Assembly (NCBI GenBank): GCA_024305405.1
Contig: JAKNDB010000092.1
Span: forward strand, 1,076,001 to 1,140,000
From: Dirofilaria immitis
Lineage: Eukaryota; Nematoda; Chromadorea; Rhabditida; Onchocercidae
DNA length: 64,000 nt
Reading direction: 5' to 3'
The translations under genes and the position numbers were made by a program. The notes under the pieces were generated by a model, which did no database searches, was not told the origin of the DNA, and saw only the letters and a program-made list of their open reading frames with translations. Position 1 is the stretch's first letter; each line of letters starts with the position of its first letter. Positions 34,557-47,426 of this stretch are shown here, in pieces.

Positions 34557-36040
34557 TTTTTCTTTTTAATTTAATTGGAGTTATTGTAATTTAAATTTTT
34601 TATATTTTCTATGTATTCATTAGTATTGTGAATATATCTTAGTAAACAGTGGCGAATTTTAAAACCTTTCTGTTACCAATGCTTGCTTCAACGAAATAAT
34701 TTAGGATATTGTTGATTGTTATTATCATACATTGATCTATCGGATTAGAGAATGAATATTAGTTTTATATATCATTTTCTGTTCACATAGGTTATACATA
34801 TTCCAAGATGATGAAATGCTTACTCAGTAAACTTCATCGGTGTTATTTACGTTAACAAAACTTCTATTTGTTTATATCTCAGTAATTATCCTTAAATAAT
34901 TGGGAAGTTTCTTTTATCAGAGTATTCCTCTTAATAGATAGGTATTTCATATTCAATTTTTTGAACATCAGGATTAACTTTTTTTATTTTAAATTTTTTA
35001 TTTCGCAATTCACTCGCAGTCGATCATAGTTAAGCAAAAATGAGACGAAGCTGTGAAATGGAGAGACGATAGTAGATAATGCTACCTTGTTTGCGATCAT
35101 GAATGATATGATAGTTACTGTTAGATGAAAATTCAGTTTTCGTAATTGCTCATATTCCTTCATATTTAATTTTAGCGATGTAGATTTCGTAAGAATATTC
35201 GTTTGGGATTGTTTGATCGACAGATTTCATCTTTTGGTTCAAATTTAACCAACACTTCCGTCTGAAATTATTCTTGTTAATGATTATATTTTTAAATTGG
35301 AAAAAACTGGAATTTTTAAACGATGTTTCTCAAAAAAAGTTATTTGGATCCATGCTTTTCCTTCTAAGATTCATTTTTCATTTTTCTTAATGGCTTATGC
35401 TGAACCATTCCCGAGAAATTTTCTGATAATTCAAATCTATGCAATTTTATGATATTATTTTTTGGTAATGTAATTATATCAAATTTCTGGCAATAACCGA
35501 ATGAAAATAAATCTAAGCTTACCAATGAAATAAATATTATATTTGCTAAAAATACTAGCTGAAATTTTGATAGGTTCAAATCAACTAGGTAAATTCATGG
35601 AAAATATATTAAAGAAGATTATTAAATTCGGATGATTCATGTCGGTTAAAAATTTTACTGTCCAGTTTTCTTACCAAATCTCTCCTTAAAAGTTGGGAAG
35701 TATTATTATTACATTGCATATTTAGATGTTAAATGGAAATTTAAAAGGGTAGAAAGATGAAATATCCTCAATATTCCTTTCATTAATTTTCCAAAACTTT
35801 AATAATTACTTGTCATATATTATTGTGGCATATTATTTGACAGTGGAGGAAAGAAATAATATAATACGTTTATTTAAAACTATCATTTGTTTTTGAACTT
35901 TTTTAATTGTATATTATAATTCTTGAGTTGTGAGTTTGTTTGAAAAATTAAAAGCAATTGAGTAAATTACGAAAAATATTTTCTTATATACTTTGTTATT
36001 AATTAGAAAAGCAAAAACGAAAACAAACTAATCATATTAC
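34557..36040. other. Intergenic sequence downstream of GFM1
   Basis: No supported exon. The 71-codon frame at 35364-35579 (-) has a signal-like N-terminus only because a TTG is read as start, and its first part reads through a good acceptor (ATTTCAG), so it is not accepted as a gene. Confidence 0.45.
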
Positions 36041-36130
36041 CATCAATCTCATTAAAATCCATTGAATTCAAATCTCTATAATCATCGTATTTGCCACGCT
36101 TTAGTGGTCGTCCAGGACGTAAACTGTTAC
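36041..36130 (-). CDS. Orphan exon with AT-hook-like motif
   Basis: A 90-nt, phase 1-1 exon bounded by a good acceptor (CATTTACAG) and donor (GATG/GTAATA). It reads NSLRPGRPLKRGKYDDYRDL then NSMDFNEIDG. RPGRPLKRG resembles the GRP core of AT-hook minor-groove binders. Composition and codons are unlike the flanking noncoding DNA. No partner exons were recognised on either side, so the gene it belongs to is unknown; it could also be a decayed exon. Confidence 0.35.
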
Positions 36131-36159
36131 CTGTAAATGATTGTTTTAGAATCCTCTTA

Positions 36160-36560
36160 ATATAAAATATATCAACAAAATTATCATATTAATTCTTTAA
36201 AATCATACGAGCTATTTTATCATGATAATATTGTCTTAACAACTATGTCGAGATCATGTTAAAACAGAATGTTTCATAAAGTTACTATTAATTCTTTAAA
36301 AGCGATATATTTTATCATGATAATTTTATCTTAATAGCTAACTGAAATCATACTAACATAAAACATTTCAAGAAAAAATGTCATATGGATTCTTTAAAAT
36401 TATGCAAATTATTATAACGTGGTAATTTTATCTTAAGAGCAGTGTCAGAACTATGTTAAAGCAAAATACTTAAGGAAGTTATTATATTGTTCTTTGGAAC
36501 TGTACCAGCTGTCTTATCATGATAATTTAATCTTAGTATAATAAAGTGTTTGAAAAAATT
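36160..36560. repeat. Tandem array, about four units of 99 bp
   Basis: The landmark ATTCTTTAAAA-type sequence recurs at about 36192, 36291, 36389 and 36490, each time followed about 30 bp later by a TTATCATGATAAT-like block and TTATCTTAA. The period is close to 99 bp, with 20-30 percent divergence between copies by eye. It lies immediately next to the orphan exon. Confidence 0.7.
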
Positions 36561-39500
36561 ATTATATTTCAACTGGTTCTTTTAAAAACTTTTAAAAGCA
36601 TATTAATAAGCAAGGGAATATTCTTTATAACAACGATATTATCTACTAGTTTTTAATAAATTTTATAATATGAAATTTTTCAGTTTTATCTAGCCAATGC
36701 CAGTGCTGAACTTTAATTTTATCACTTAATATTATGCAAAATTAGAAATTATAAATATATCAACTTAAAATATCACTCCATAGCAAATTTAGATTAATCC
36801 AATCCAAAAGAACTTGGGAATATGTCAGCCTGAAAACTCAGAATAATCCAGGAAAGGTATATTCTTGGAAATAAGCCTACAGAATTTTTTTTAAATTGAT
36901 GTAAAAACAAAAATAATTAAAAATTTCTTTATTCAATTCTGAGTAAATACATTAATATATTAACAAAATGACCAATGGTTAATTTTTGCTTTTAATTAAA
37001 AATAAAACAAAATTTTTGCATACATAATTTTGTTAAAGATATAAGAACTTCGTCACGCATGCAGCGTTCTTTTTAACATTAATTTAATTAATACTCAGTA
37101 TATCAATTAAAATTTTTTAATATATTATCAATAATTCGATTTTATTTTTAAATTCTAGATTGCTTTATTCCATGCTATATTCATTTATGGTATAATAGTA
37201 CTTAATATATTAGTTCAAATTTTTAGTATAATACCAGTAATTTGATTTAATTTTTGAAAAATAATAAGTTCAAAGTCGTCTTACTTCATGATATATTCGT
37301 TTATCTGAAAAAAAAAAGCAATACATTTTTGAATTTTCAAATTAAAATTAAGTGTTTGAAAATTTTTCATAAAATCGTACGAACTTTTAAATAAAATTTG
37401 ATTAATAAATTTTAAATTAAAATTTTAAAAAATATTGACAAAATTAATGTATATATATATATGTTGATTTCAGCGAAATGAATTATTGTACCTTTAATAA
37501 ATGTTGCAGTGTATTACTTCATTAATTAATTAAAATTGAATTGATAGGGCATGCGCAGGTAAGCGCAAAATTTTACTAAAGAGATTACGATCAGTTAATT
37601 TATCAAAGTATAATTCATTGCTTAAAATTATCATTAGTTGAATCAAATTGCAATTTATTTCTTCAAATTATCATATCAAAGGAAAAGTTACGGAGTACAC
37701 AACTTTCAAAAAAAGTACTACAAACTAGTATAGCCTTAATAAAGCAGTAAGTTATTTCATTTTGGTTTTAATTACAATATTTCAATTCATATTATTATTT
37801 TATTACTTATTATATCAAAAATATTTCTTCAGAAAAAAATGTAACAAAAAGAAAAAAGCTTTTGATCAATAGGATGAAAAATGAAAGATACAGAATGAAA
37901 TCCAAATAAAAAATATTTGGAAAAAGTTTTAAATTCTTGACCTTCTTTTTGTATTTATATTTATATTTTTGGATTTGAAAATTTTTAAAGATAATAAAAT
38001 TCTATAAAAGTTATAAGATAAATGAAAATCTTCCATTAATTATTATTTTTACAGATATATTATTGAAATTAGATATAGGATTGTCGAAAAAATAAATCAT
38101 TATTCGTAAGTAATTATTAAAATTATGCTACTTTACTAAATTACTGTTAGATTTAAAAAAAGAAATGATTGAAAAGTGAAATTATCTGATTAAATAAATA
38201 TTATTGAATTTAAATAATCTTATATTCGTCATGTGAAATGATCTCATAATCAATGAAATTAAAGGTAATTAAATAATAAGTAAACATATCAAAAATATTT
38301 TTGGATATTTATGTAACCGATTCATTCATTTAAAATTAATTTATTAGAATAATCGCTATTTGCTTCCTTTGATAAACCAATGTACCTGATGGCATCATAA
38401 TTACTTGGATATGGTTGGAATTTGTTTATGCTTTATAAGTTTGTAAATTAAAAAATAATAAACAGAACTCACGTCATTAAAAATTTCATTACAACTTCCT
38501 GACCAAAATTCATTTCTTAAAATTTTTCTTTTCAGGAATTTAATATAAACTTTTATTTATTACAAAACTAATTTCTTTTTATTTTTATTTTTTAGAATTA
38601 TGAAAAAAATGTTTGCAATATTTTCTTTCTAAAAATATGCAAAACACCATGAATTTTACGAAAAATAATAAAAAAAACTTATGTTCAATAAAAAATGTAT
38701 GCATATATAGAATAAATAAATTAAAGAATAGCAATTAATTAAATTCTTTAATTTAATTCGATCTATTAATTAAAAATACTTTATTTGTATAGAATATATT
38801 AATAGTTTTAATAAGTATATTGAAAGAAAGCAATTAATTCAATTCTTTAATTTATTTATATTTATATAATTTTTTTACAAAATAAGTATGCAATAGGTCA
38901 TGGTACCCAATGAATTTGAAGCAAAAATTTAATAAACTATTATAAGCAATTTGAAGGATGGATTCATATTTACGGTGACGAATAATTTAGATTAATGAAA
39001 TTTGAAATTTATTAGAAATGATTGAGTTGTAGGTGGTGAAAATTTGGAAAAGTTATATTTATTTTAATTTTAAAATTACCTTTACCATATTCCGTTAATA
39101 AAATATTAATTAGAACATTAATAAATAGTCTTGCCCTATTGAATTTATATCCAAATTTTATTTATGAAAACAAAATATTCAAATATAAAAAAAAATCTGA
39201 TTGCAAACATTTCCGAACGTTTAATATGATTAAATGAATACTAAAGTTGCAATAAAGTAACAAAATGTATAATTAATCGACTAATTGTATAGAAATATAA
39301 ATTATATAAAGTCAAAAAATTTATTCAAAAGTATTCAAAATTCTATAAAAAGAAACTTAATGCTTGATATCGGAGAATACTTACATTGCTGGAAGGATAT
39401 TTAATGCGAAAGAAATTGCAAACGAAATTGAATGTTTTTTTTCAATTTCGTTGTTTTTTTTCAATTTCGTTGAAAATTATCAATTATTTACAAAAATAAA

Positions 39501-39991
39501 AATTGAAAATTTTTTCAAAAAAAATTCATCTATCATCTCAAATATTTTCGTAAGTAATAAAGGCTGAAATTTCATTAAAACTTAGTATCAATGCGGATGA
39601 AGTTGATATTTTAATTTCTATCGCAAGTTTTGATGATATTTCTGCAAATGTAATTTGTCTGTTCTTGAAATGATTAAAACTAAGATGAAGGAAGATAGTT
39701 AAATACGGTCGACACATTTTAAATCAGAAAGAACAGACGAAACTTATTTCACATCAGTTAATTTAGGTCCAAAGTCTATGGAATAATTGTAGACAAAGAA
39801 TTTAAAATTTAGAAAAAACATTTATTATATTAAGAATAGTAATAAAAACATTTATTATATTAAGAATTTTATTTGCTTCTACAGCATAGTACAAACATTC
39901 TGACTATTATTTGTTTTTAAAAATTATTCCAAATTGAATAGCACAATGAGAATGAAAAAGATTTTCATAAAAATTTACATTCTATGAATTT

Positions 39992-40240
39992 AAATGTTTT
40001 ACTATTACATATTAAAATGTATTTTAGAAATTTGCAAATTTTGAAATTTAAGAAAAACTTTAAAATTTGACAATGACATCATTGTGTTATCAATCATCTT
40101 TCCTAAAATTAGATGGCTAAATTAAACTATGAAATTAATTTTATATAAATAATTTTTAAAGAATTTTAAGTCTGCAAATTTCAATGTTTTACTATTACAT
40201 ATTAAAATGTTAAATGTTTTACTATTACATATTAAAATGT
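39992..40240. repeat. 29 bp element, three copies
   Basis: The core TTTTACTATTACATATTAAA occurs in copies at 39992-40020, 40182-40210 and 40212-40240. The last two are adjacent and differ only in the first base; the first is about 160 bp upstream. Confidence 0.8.
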
Positions 40241-40863
40241 ATTAAAAAATCAATTCTTTTACTTATTTAAAAATTGATATCAAAATATTGCACCTTCTTA
40301 TATACTCAATAGATTATAGAAATATATTCAATATATAAATGAAACGCAAAGACGTACATAAGCATACGTAAGTTTATATTTCATAGAAGAATATTTACTT
40401 ACGTTCTGTGCATGGATGAACAAAATTCCATAATTTTATAACATATTATTACAGTTTCTTATACATTCAATATATTACGGAAATCATGATATATATTCGT
40501 AAAGACATACGTAAGTGTACGAATGTGTTAAGCGTGAATGAATGAACATTTATAGATCATAACTGGCGGTATTCGTTGTTCATACGTATTTCTGAAATTT
40601 AAGATAATCATTGAGCAATTCTAAATGATATTAGCTGAGCCAATAATAATTATCAATTGGTTATTGATCAATTATTTCTTGTTGAATAACTAAAGTTAAA
40701 TTATAAAGTTAATTTTATGTAAATAATGTCTCGGAACAGACAATCTTCTTTAGCGCAATTTTACGTAATAGCAATTTAACTGACACCTAATCTGACGTTT
40801 TAAAAATTAGCAAAATAATTCATTGAATGATATAATTAATAAATACAATGAATGTGTAATGGT

Positions 40864-40936
40864 GGCCTCGTGGCGCAATGGATAACGCGTCGGTCTACGG
40901 AACCGAAGATTGCAGGTTCGACTCCTGCCGAGGTCG
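40864..40936 (+). tRNA. tRNA-Arg (anticodon ACG)
   Basis: A 73-nt cloverleaf. The acceptor stem GGCCTCG pairs with CGAGGTC and the discriminator is G. D arm GCGC/GCGT; anticodon stem TCGGT/ACCGA with loop CTACGGA, so the anticodon is ACG. T arm GCAGG-TTCGACT-CCTGC, with the B box GGTTCGACTCC. The 3' CCA is not encoded and no intron is present. A short T-run (TTTT) follows about 30 nt downstream as the Pol III stop. Confidence 0.97.
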
Positions 40937-41077
40937 GAGCATATTGTAGTGTTCTAGAAGACATCGTTTTGTCCCTTTCTTCAATCATACTTAGGCCCAA
41001 TTATCGATTATCTTAGTACAACAAATATGTCTATATGCCTTTTCATTTATACACATATTGACCTCTCGATTTATTTC

Positions 41078-41143
41078 CGGTCCGCACATTACGTTCACCA
41101 GATCGTGTCGGGCCGCATTATATTGATTAGCTCCGATTTTTGG
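41078..41143 (+). ncRNA. Candidate structured RNA: stem-loop plus Sm-like site
   Basis: Between the tRNA and cactin, a locally G+C-rich block can form a 10-bp stem: CGGTCCGCAC (41078-41087) with GTG-T-CGGGCCG (41105-41115), one bulged T. About 20 nt further is GATTTTTGGA (41134-41143), which resembles the Sm-binding site of small nuclear RNAs. It matches no snRNA or SL RNA that I recognise. Low-confidence structural hint only. Confidence 0.2.
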
Positions 41144-41446
41144 AACTAGTACGGTCAGCAATATTATGGTGGGTTTTATCGTCTGTTAGGCTTTTACTTA
41201 CGTTAAGATTCCTCAGTATATTAGAGCCGTTCACGTGATATTGTATCTTGCCGTCAGCTGCTCAAATTTTATTCTGGTCCGATAATTTTTTTCCCAGTTA
41301 TCATATTACGTTAGAATATTTACGAATATGATAATGTATTTAATGGACTGGCCTAAATTTAAATGAGTATATATTTGTGAAATGAATACAGGTGGCGCTT
41401 ACGACATATAACTATTTAGTATGAAATTGGAAATTTTATAGATCAA

Positions 41447-44400
41447 ATGAGATACAAAAATAAAGAAAACGAAAACACAAACACAAACATGATAATGAGA
41501 AGCGAAAGAAGCGACGGCGACATCACGAACGCGGTTCCTCAAGTTCCAGTAGTGACAAGGTAGTATTACTGCCTTAACTTATAACGTCATTAGAATGTTT
41601 TTGTTTTTCAAGAAATTGAAACTTTTCAGTACTGTTACAATTATTTTCCATTCCGTTTTCATTACTAAACACTATACCATTGGACTATCGATTATGTTTG
41701 CATATTTCGGTTCTCAATGGTTTAACAAAATCGTATTTTGAAATAAGCTATCGTATATGGTAGACTTAATCATATAATTTATGCGTATTACGTTCTCATA
41801 ATTAACTATTTTCAGAATGAACGATTTGACCAACGTTTGGACGCATTACGAGAAGAGAAAAGCAAAAGAAAAAGAAAGAAAAAGAGAAAAGGAAAGCAAT
41901 GGAAACTACGGAAGAGAAGAAAGCCAGACGTTTAACCAAAAATTGAAAAAGGTTTTGTTTATGATATTTAATGAATGAAAATTATTTAATATAGCTAGTT
42001 TTTTTTCACGGATCAGGATATCGATCTAAAGAATCAGGATAAATCGATCTAAAAATCAGGATAATATCGATCTAAAAATCTCTTATGATTTTCTTATCCT
42101 GTTAAGTAAGAAGATTTAAGTTTGAATTCTCTTTTGAGTTTTAAATGCTTTGATCTTATTTGTGAAAAGATATTATTGTATGTTGTTAACGAATTGAAGG
42201 CGGAAAAGAAATCAAGCGCTATATTCGATGATGAAGCCAAATATACTAATGCTAATAATCCATTTAATGACCCAAACCTAACATCTACTTTTATATGGAC
42301 TAAGAAATTAGCAGCTGAAGGCAAAGCTGATTTGTCGCTAAAACAAATTGAGAAAATGTAAGTTGTCGCTAAAAACTGTAATAACATTTTGTTTCGATTT
42401 ATCTGATTGATCAAGTATCCAGGGACATAAGATATTTTTATAAAACTGATTGAAATTAAAATTGAAAAGTCATATTATCATAAAATCTGCTTCTGTAACT
42501 TAATACGGTTGAATATAGGAATAGAGATCGTACATTGAAAAACTTAGCAGAAATGGAAGAGCTCAAAAAAATAGAGAAGCACGAGATGCAGCTCGAGAAG
42601 ATTTGGAAATGATCAAAAGAGATGAGGAAAGAAGACATAATTCAGACTGGTATGCAACAGAAGAAGGATTCTTGCTTAGTCAGGCCAAATTGCGCACACA
42701 AATAAGGCTGAAGGAAGGACGAGCAAAGCCTATCGATTTCCTTGCCAGGTATTTTGATTTCAGTGTCATTTTTTTCATTAATGTCATTTCTTTTCCGATT
42801 AGTTCAACTTCATTTTTTTGTCTGTCATCAGGAGGTGTACTTTTTCGGATGTTATTGATTAAGTTTTTGTCATTTTTAATATTTAGATATATCAGTTACG
42901 ATAGTGAAAAGGTTGAAAGCAAAAAGATGAAGAATTTGAACTCGTCGATCCGATAACATATCTTAGAGGACTTAAAATTAGAGATCTAGAAGATTTGCTC
43001 GAGGATATCAAGGTATTTTGTTTTTCCTTGATTGTAGCATTTTACATTTTCAAGATCTTTGGAACTTCTAGTAAGCACACAATGTTGTATCATAATAGTC
43101 ATCTTTTATCCTTCCTGTTGTACTTGTTTACAGGTTTATCGACGGATTGATCCAACTGATAATTCAATTTGGTGGACAGATTTCTGTACAATTGTTCGGA
43201 ATGAAATACGGAAATTATCCAACGATGTTAATTCAACTAATGCGAGGGAATCAGTTCATAATTCTGTGCAAAATGATGTTACTCGGTTATTTAAGGTTAG
43301 TGCTGTTTTATCTGTTCAGAAGAAAGCTGCTCTACGAGAAAAGATTTTTATGAGCTTTTGTACTTTTTGATGAACATTTAGAAATTATAATATGTGGATT
43401 ATGGAATTTTTGAAAAATAGAATAGTTTCATGCTATCTGCTTTAGTATTACAATTAAAAATATGTGATTGATCTATCAATTTGACAACGATAAAACTGAT
43501 TGAATGCAAGTAGTCTTTTGCGAAACAAAACATGAAATAATGTTGCAGGGTAAAACTCATCAGGAATTAGCATTGCTGGAGACTCAGATTAAGAAGAAGG
43601 TTCACAGTGGTGAGTCTGGCGTAGACGTTGAATTTCTGGAATTCACGTTACAGCATCTTCATGTACATATGGCGAAAGCTCGTATTCAAGAACGACATCA
43701 GGAAATATTACGATATAAACTGAAAAAAATAAAGGAAGAACATATGGTTGAAAAGGACCAACTTGAACGTGAACCCGAACAGATTTGCAAACAGGTAACA
43801 CTTTGCTTGATTTAATTTCTGTTTGGAATAAATATCATCAGTGAAATGATTCCAGGAAAATTACGAAGATTTTAGTGGAGCAAAACAGTCAGCTAAGCTG
43901 AAAGTACTTCCTATACAGTTGGATGAATTGGATGATATGGACGATGATGTTAAGGAACAGCAATGGCGGTATGCTTTATTGAAATTTGGTTATTGCTTTC
44001 TTAATGTCATTTTATCAAGAACCCACTAGAGCTACAACTAAAATTTCTGGAAGGCCTATGTTGAACATTTTCTTACGAGGCGAGCACCTTAATTCTTTTT
44101 TAATTAATTATGAACTATCTGGTAATGGAATAAATAAAGCATATACTGCATGTCAAGTAGTTTTGCTTTTTGCATTATCAGTATCACGTCTGCAGAAGTT
44201 TACCTATGAACAAACGAATTAAAGATAGCAGCAAACCTTACACGATCAAATTTCGTTGAGTTTTGAACAATTTATGAACATTTCATTGTTTCTTCAATTC
44301 AGACTCCTGACAGAGAATGAAATGGAGATTTTAACTCTGGAAATGTATGAACGTGGTTCATATAGCCCGTCGTATGGTGATGAAAAAGAAGCTATGCCAG

Positions 44401-45698
44401 GTATCGAAATTCTGGATGAAGCAGAAGATGTCCAAAGACGTGAGGAAATGATGAATAAAGCGGAAAATAGTTCCGCAGCATCCACATCGAATGATCTATC
44501 GGTATTATTTCTTGTTTATTGTCTTTATAATTCAACAATATTGTAAAACATTTTTTCTTTTGCAATATGAATAATAATAATATTTATCTTTATATTCATT
44601 TAATTTTAACTGAAAATTAGAATTAACACAATCGTTCAAAATTAATATTACTGTAGATGGCAGAAGCGAAAATGGAGCTGATAGCTCGTCGAGGTATGAC
44701 AAATGATGAGGCAGCATTTTCAGTGGAAGCACCGCTTGAAGCACAGACTTTTCTTTGGTCTGAAAAATATCGACCACGGAAGCCAAGGTAATCATTATTA
44801 TCTCATTTTTTGCGTTATCGATTTTTGAATTCAAACATGACCTAAACGATATTAAAGTTGTATTTGAGTCACTGTCAGTTATATTATGCTGGATGATCAA
44901 TCTGCTGTATTATGAATTTTGGGATTTAAGTTTGTAAGAATGTACCATTTGCTAAGAATAATTTGCTTTCTCTGTAGAAAAATTTTTTATGTGTGTAAAA
45001 TTTTCATGTTTTTTCAATTACAGATATTTCAATCGTGTACATACTGGATTCGAATGGAACAAATATAATCAGACTCACTATGATATGGATAATCCACCAC
45101 CAAAAATTGTGCAGGGTTACCGCTTTAATGTAAGTCATTTGTGGCCAAAAATTTTGCAGTCTATTCGATTGATTTTAAAAGCTTTTCACTTTTCCTCAAT
45201 TTAAAGATTAAGATTTAATATCTAGTGAGAAATATTTTGCATTGCAATATGTAGTATAAATTTTCGAATTTTCTGCTTAGTCCAAAAATTGGAAGTGATT
45301 TGAAATCTTTGCTCGGAATTTGCGCGATATTTTCTTCGTCTGATTCGATAGTATTTAATCTGTTATCTCTTTCATTTCTTATTCAAACAGTCAAGCGCGG
45401 TTATATGAAGATTTGGCTTAAATTCCTTTTGGAATCTATTTTAAGCTTAATTTGCTTTCAGATCTTTTACCCTGATTTATTGGATGTCACAGAAACACCC
45501 ACGTTTACAGTAACTCCTTGTGATGACCCGGATTTCGCTGTGATAAGATTTCATGCCGGACCGCCTTATGAAGATATAGCCTTCAAATGTGTAAACCGAG
45601 AATGGGAAATTAGCCATAAGCATGGTTACAAATGTCAGTTTGTTAATGGAATATTCCAGCTATGGTTTTACTTCAAGAGATATCGATACCGACGATGA
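41447..45698 (+). CDS. cactin: Cactin, spliceosome-associated protein
   Basis: A splice acceptor (TTTTATAG) lies six bases before the ATG, as for trans-splicing. The Lys/Arg/Ser-rich N-terminus reads EKRKKRRRHHERGSSSSSSD, then NERFDQRLDALREEK and AMETTEEKKARRLTK. The middle exons give YTNANNPFNDPNLTSTFIWT (42240s), AREDLEMIKRDEERR and QAKLRTQIRLKEGRAKPIDF (42600-42750), LEDLLEDIKVYRRIDPTDNS, and VHMAKARIQERHQEILRYKL. The conserved cactin C-terminal domain runs from 44700 to the stop: LWSEKYRPRKPRYFNRVHTG, FEWNKYNQTHYDMDNPPPKI, HAGPPYEDIAFK, NGIFQLWFYFKRYRYRR. Cactin is a nuclear splicing factor first named as a partner of Drosophila Cactus. The length (about 640 residues) suits the family. 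At least five A-runs (41466, about 41865, 41938, 42565, 42921) need one extra base to keep the conserved frame. AATAAA is at 45908. Confidence 0.95.
42012..42080. repeat. Short tandem repeat in a cactin intron
   Basis: Three units of 21-24 bp, each with ATCAGGATA, then ATCGATCTAAA, separated by 0-3 variable A/T bases. The array is intronic and has no visible coding effect. Confidence 0.75.
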
Positions 45699-47353
45699 TT
45701 ATTGTTTCAGTCCAAAATGTCTTTGAAATATCATGCCGATGTATTGATTTATTTTTTATTATTTTTAGCGTATTTTTTCAGTGTGTATTTCAAATTAAAC
45801 CCTAAATCCTTTTCTTTAGATCGCTCTGACCGTTCTTTCCTTAATTAAGGTCTCTTAATCTCATTTATAACTGAATGTTGTTATTAATCATTCGTCCCAC
45901 TGCTTTGAATAAAGCAATATTATTTCTTCCACTATTATTTTATGCAATTTGATTAACTGAAAAAAACTGAAATTAAATAATATAGCTGCCTCGAAGGTCT
46001 TGGTTAATTTCAAAAGAGGTCGGAAATAAGTATTATCTCTAAAAAAATTCAAGATTCGAACATTATTGGTCTACTCATGTAACACCCAAAAAAAAGATGA
46101 GCAATTATATTGTTGGTCGTATCTGGATCTGTTTTGATGTATCAGTGCTAAAACATTACATAAATGAAAGTTCTAACTTGTCGGATTCCTAATTAGTCTG
46201 TATTGCTTACTTACCTTCAACCCTTTCAGGAGTTACCGTGATCCATATATTTGAAGTGAATTGCATGATGCATTCCAATAAAATATAGTTGTCAGTAAAC
46301 AATTCAAGGTTCAATTCCTAGATGCGCCGGTGATGAAATGACTTTAATCTGCTGTTCACGTAGTGATCATTAATTTGAAGTGAACGTTTGTCACAACTCT
46401 CTGAGGTGATGTCTTATAAGCTTTATAGTAATGGTTTCGGTTTTGACAGACATCGACGGAGCTTACATGTAAGGCTATTGCAAGCGAAAAGAAAGGAAAG
46501 TTATAGCCAGCACTAACATTCATGTATCAGTTTGCTCAGTCGATATCACTTAGGTGCAGAAAGATATGTCAAAAAATAAACCAGCCCCTTTGATCTTTTA
46601 TGAAATTTGGAACTTTATGACGTCTTTTTCAAAAATATTATCTTTTACCAAACATTTGGATAAATTAAAATCACTCCAGTGGGTTATAATTTTATTTAAA
46701 TAGGATTAATTTAATTTAATTTAAGTGCAATGTCAATACTATATATAAACGATTGAAAAAATCGTAATTATTTATTCCAACAAAAAAGGTAATCAAATCT
46801 TTTAAATAATCGTTCTCGCGATGGTGAAAAATGAATAATTAATTTTGTTTATTTATTTCGAAGTTTGTTGATTTAATTCCTTTCAGAATTATTTATTTGC
46901 TTTTTTAACTTAATTTTCTCTCATTTTTTTAAAATTAGTGAAGAATGGAATAAATAAATTAGCATTAAAAATTTACAAAATATAACTTTTGCTTTTTTTT
47001 CTAAAAACTATAATATATGAGTGGTAAAATGCATAGATATGTATATTTTTGTGTTCTAAATATTGTATATTATTTACACTACAAATAAATGTAGTAGGAA
47101 AAACAAAAAAATAGAAAAAGTTTAAGATTGTATTATGCTTGTTCCATTTTCTTTTTCTTGCAGCGAAAGTTTTCTTCCTCAATTTGTTCTTACATATTAC
47201 CGTAGAAAATTTTTTCACATTACCGCATACCAATCGTTTCCTTTATTACAGTATATCGATATTTTTGTAAATAATTCAAACAATCTCACTTACGACACAT
47301 AGTGTTTGTTACTGCAATCTGAGTATTAAAGACGGTTCTGCTAGGAACCGTGT
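45699..47353. other. Intergenic region downstream of cactin
   Basis: Contains the probable cactin poly(A) signal (AATAAA, 45908-45913). About 46180-46560 is less A+T-rich than its surroundings. On the minus strand there, a tiny two-exon frame (ending at a strong donor at 46214) can be drawn; see findings. No other gene is supported. Confidence 0.45.
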
Positions 47354-47426
47354 GGCCTCGTGGCGCAATGGATAACGCGTCGGTCTACGGAACCGAAGAT
47401 TGCAGGTTCGACTCCTGCCGAGGTCG
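47354..47426 (+). tRNA. tRNA-Arg (anticodon ACG), second copy
   Basis: Identical over all 73 nt to the copy at 40864, same strand, 6.5 kb away. The flanks differ beyond about two bases upstream and the discriminator downstream, so this is a dispersed gene copy and not a recent large duplication. TTTT at about 47439 can serve as the Pol III terminator. Confidence 0.97.

Larger units (their letters stand above)
36131..40863. other. Gene-poor, repeat-bearing region
   Basis: Nearly 5 kb of very A+T-rich sequence without supported coding exons. It carries a roughly 99 bp tandem array (36160-36560), a 24 bp duplication (39814-39837 and 39844-39867) and three copies of a 29 bp element (39992-40240). 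Confidence 0.5.

Noticed and set aside
35364..35579. Signal-peptide-like ORF on the minus strand
   Set aside because: It lacks an ATG at the apparent start and its 5' part reads through an intron-like acceptor; no gene context.
37544..37570. Apparent 11-nt micro-exon between TGATAG and GTAAGC on the plus strand
   Set aside because: No flanking exons; short acceptor/donor pairs occur by chance in A+T-rich DNA.
46290..46336. tRNA-like T arm (GGTTCAATTCC) followed by GATGCGCC
   Set aside because: No matching acceptor strand (GGCGCAT), D arm or anticodon arm upstream; chance B-box resemblance.
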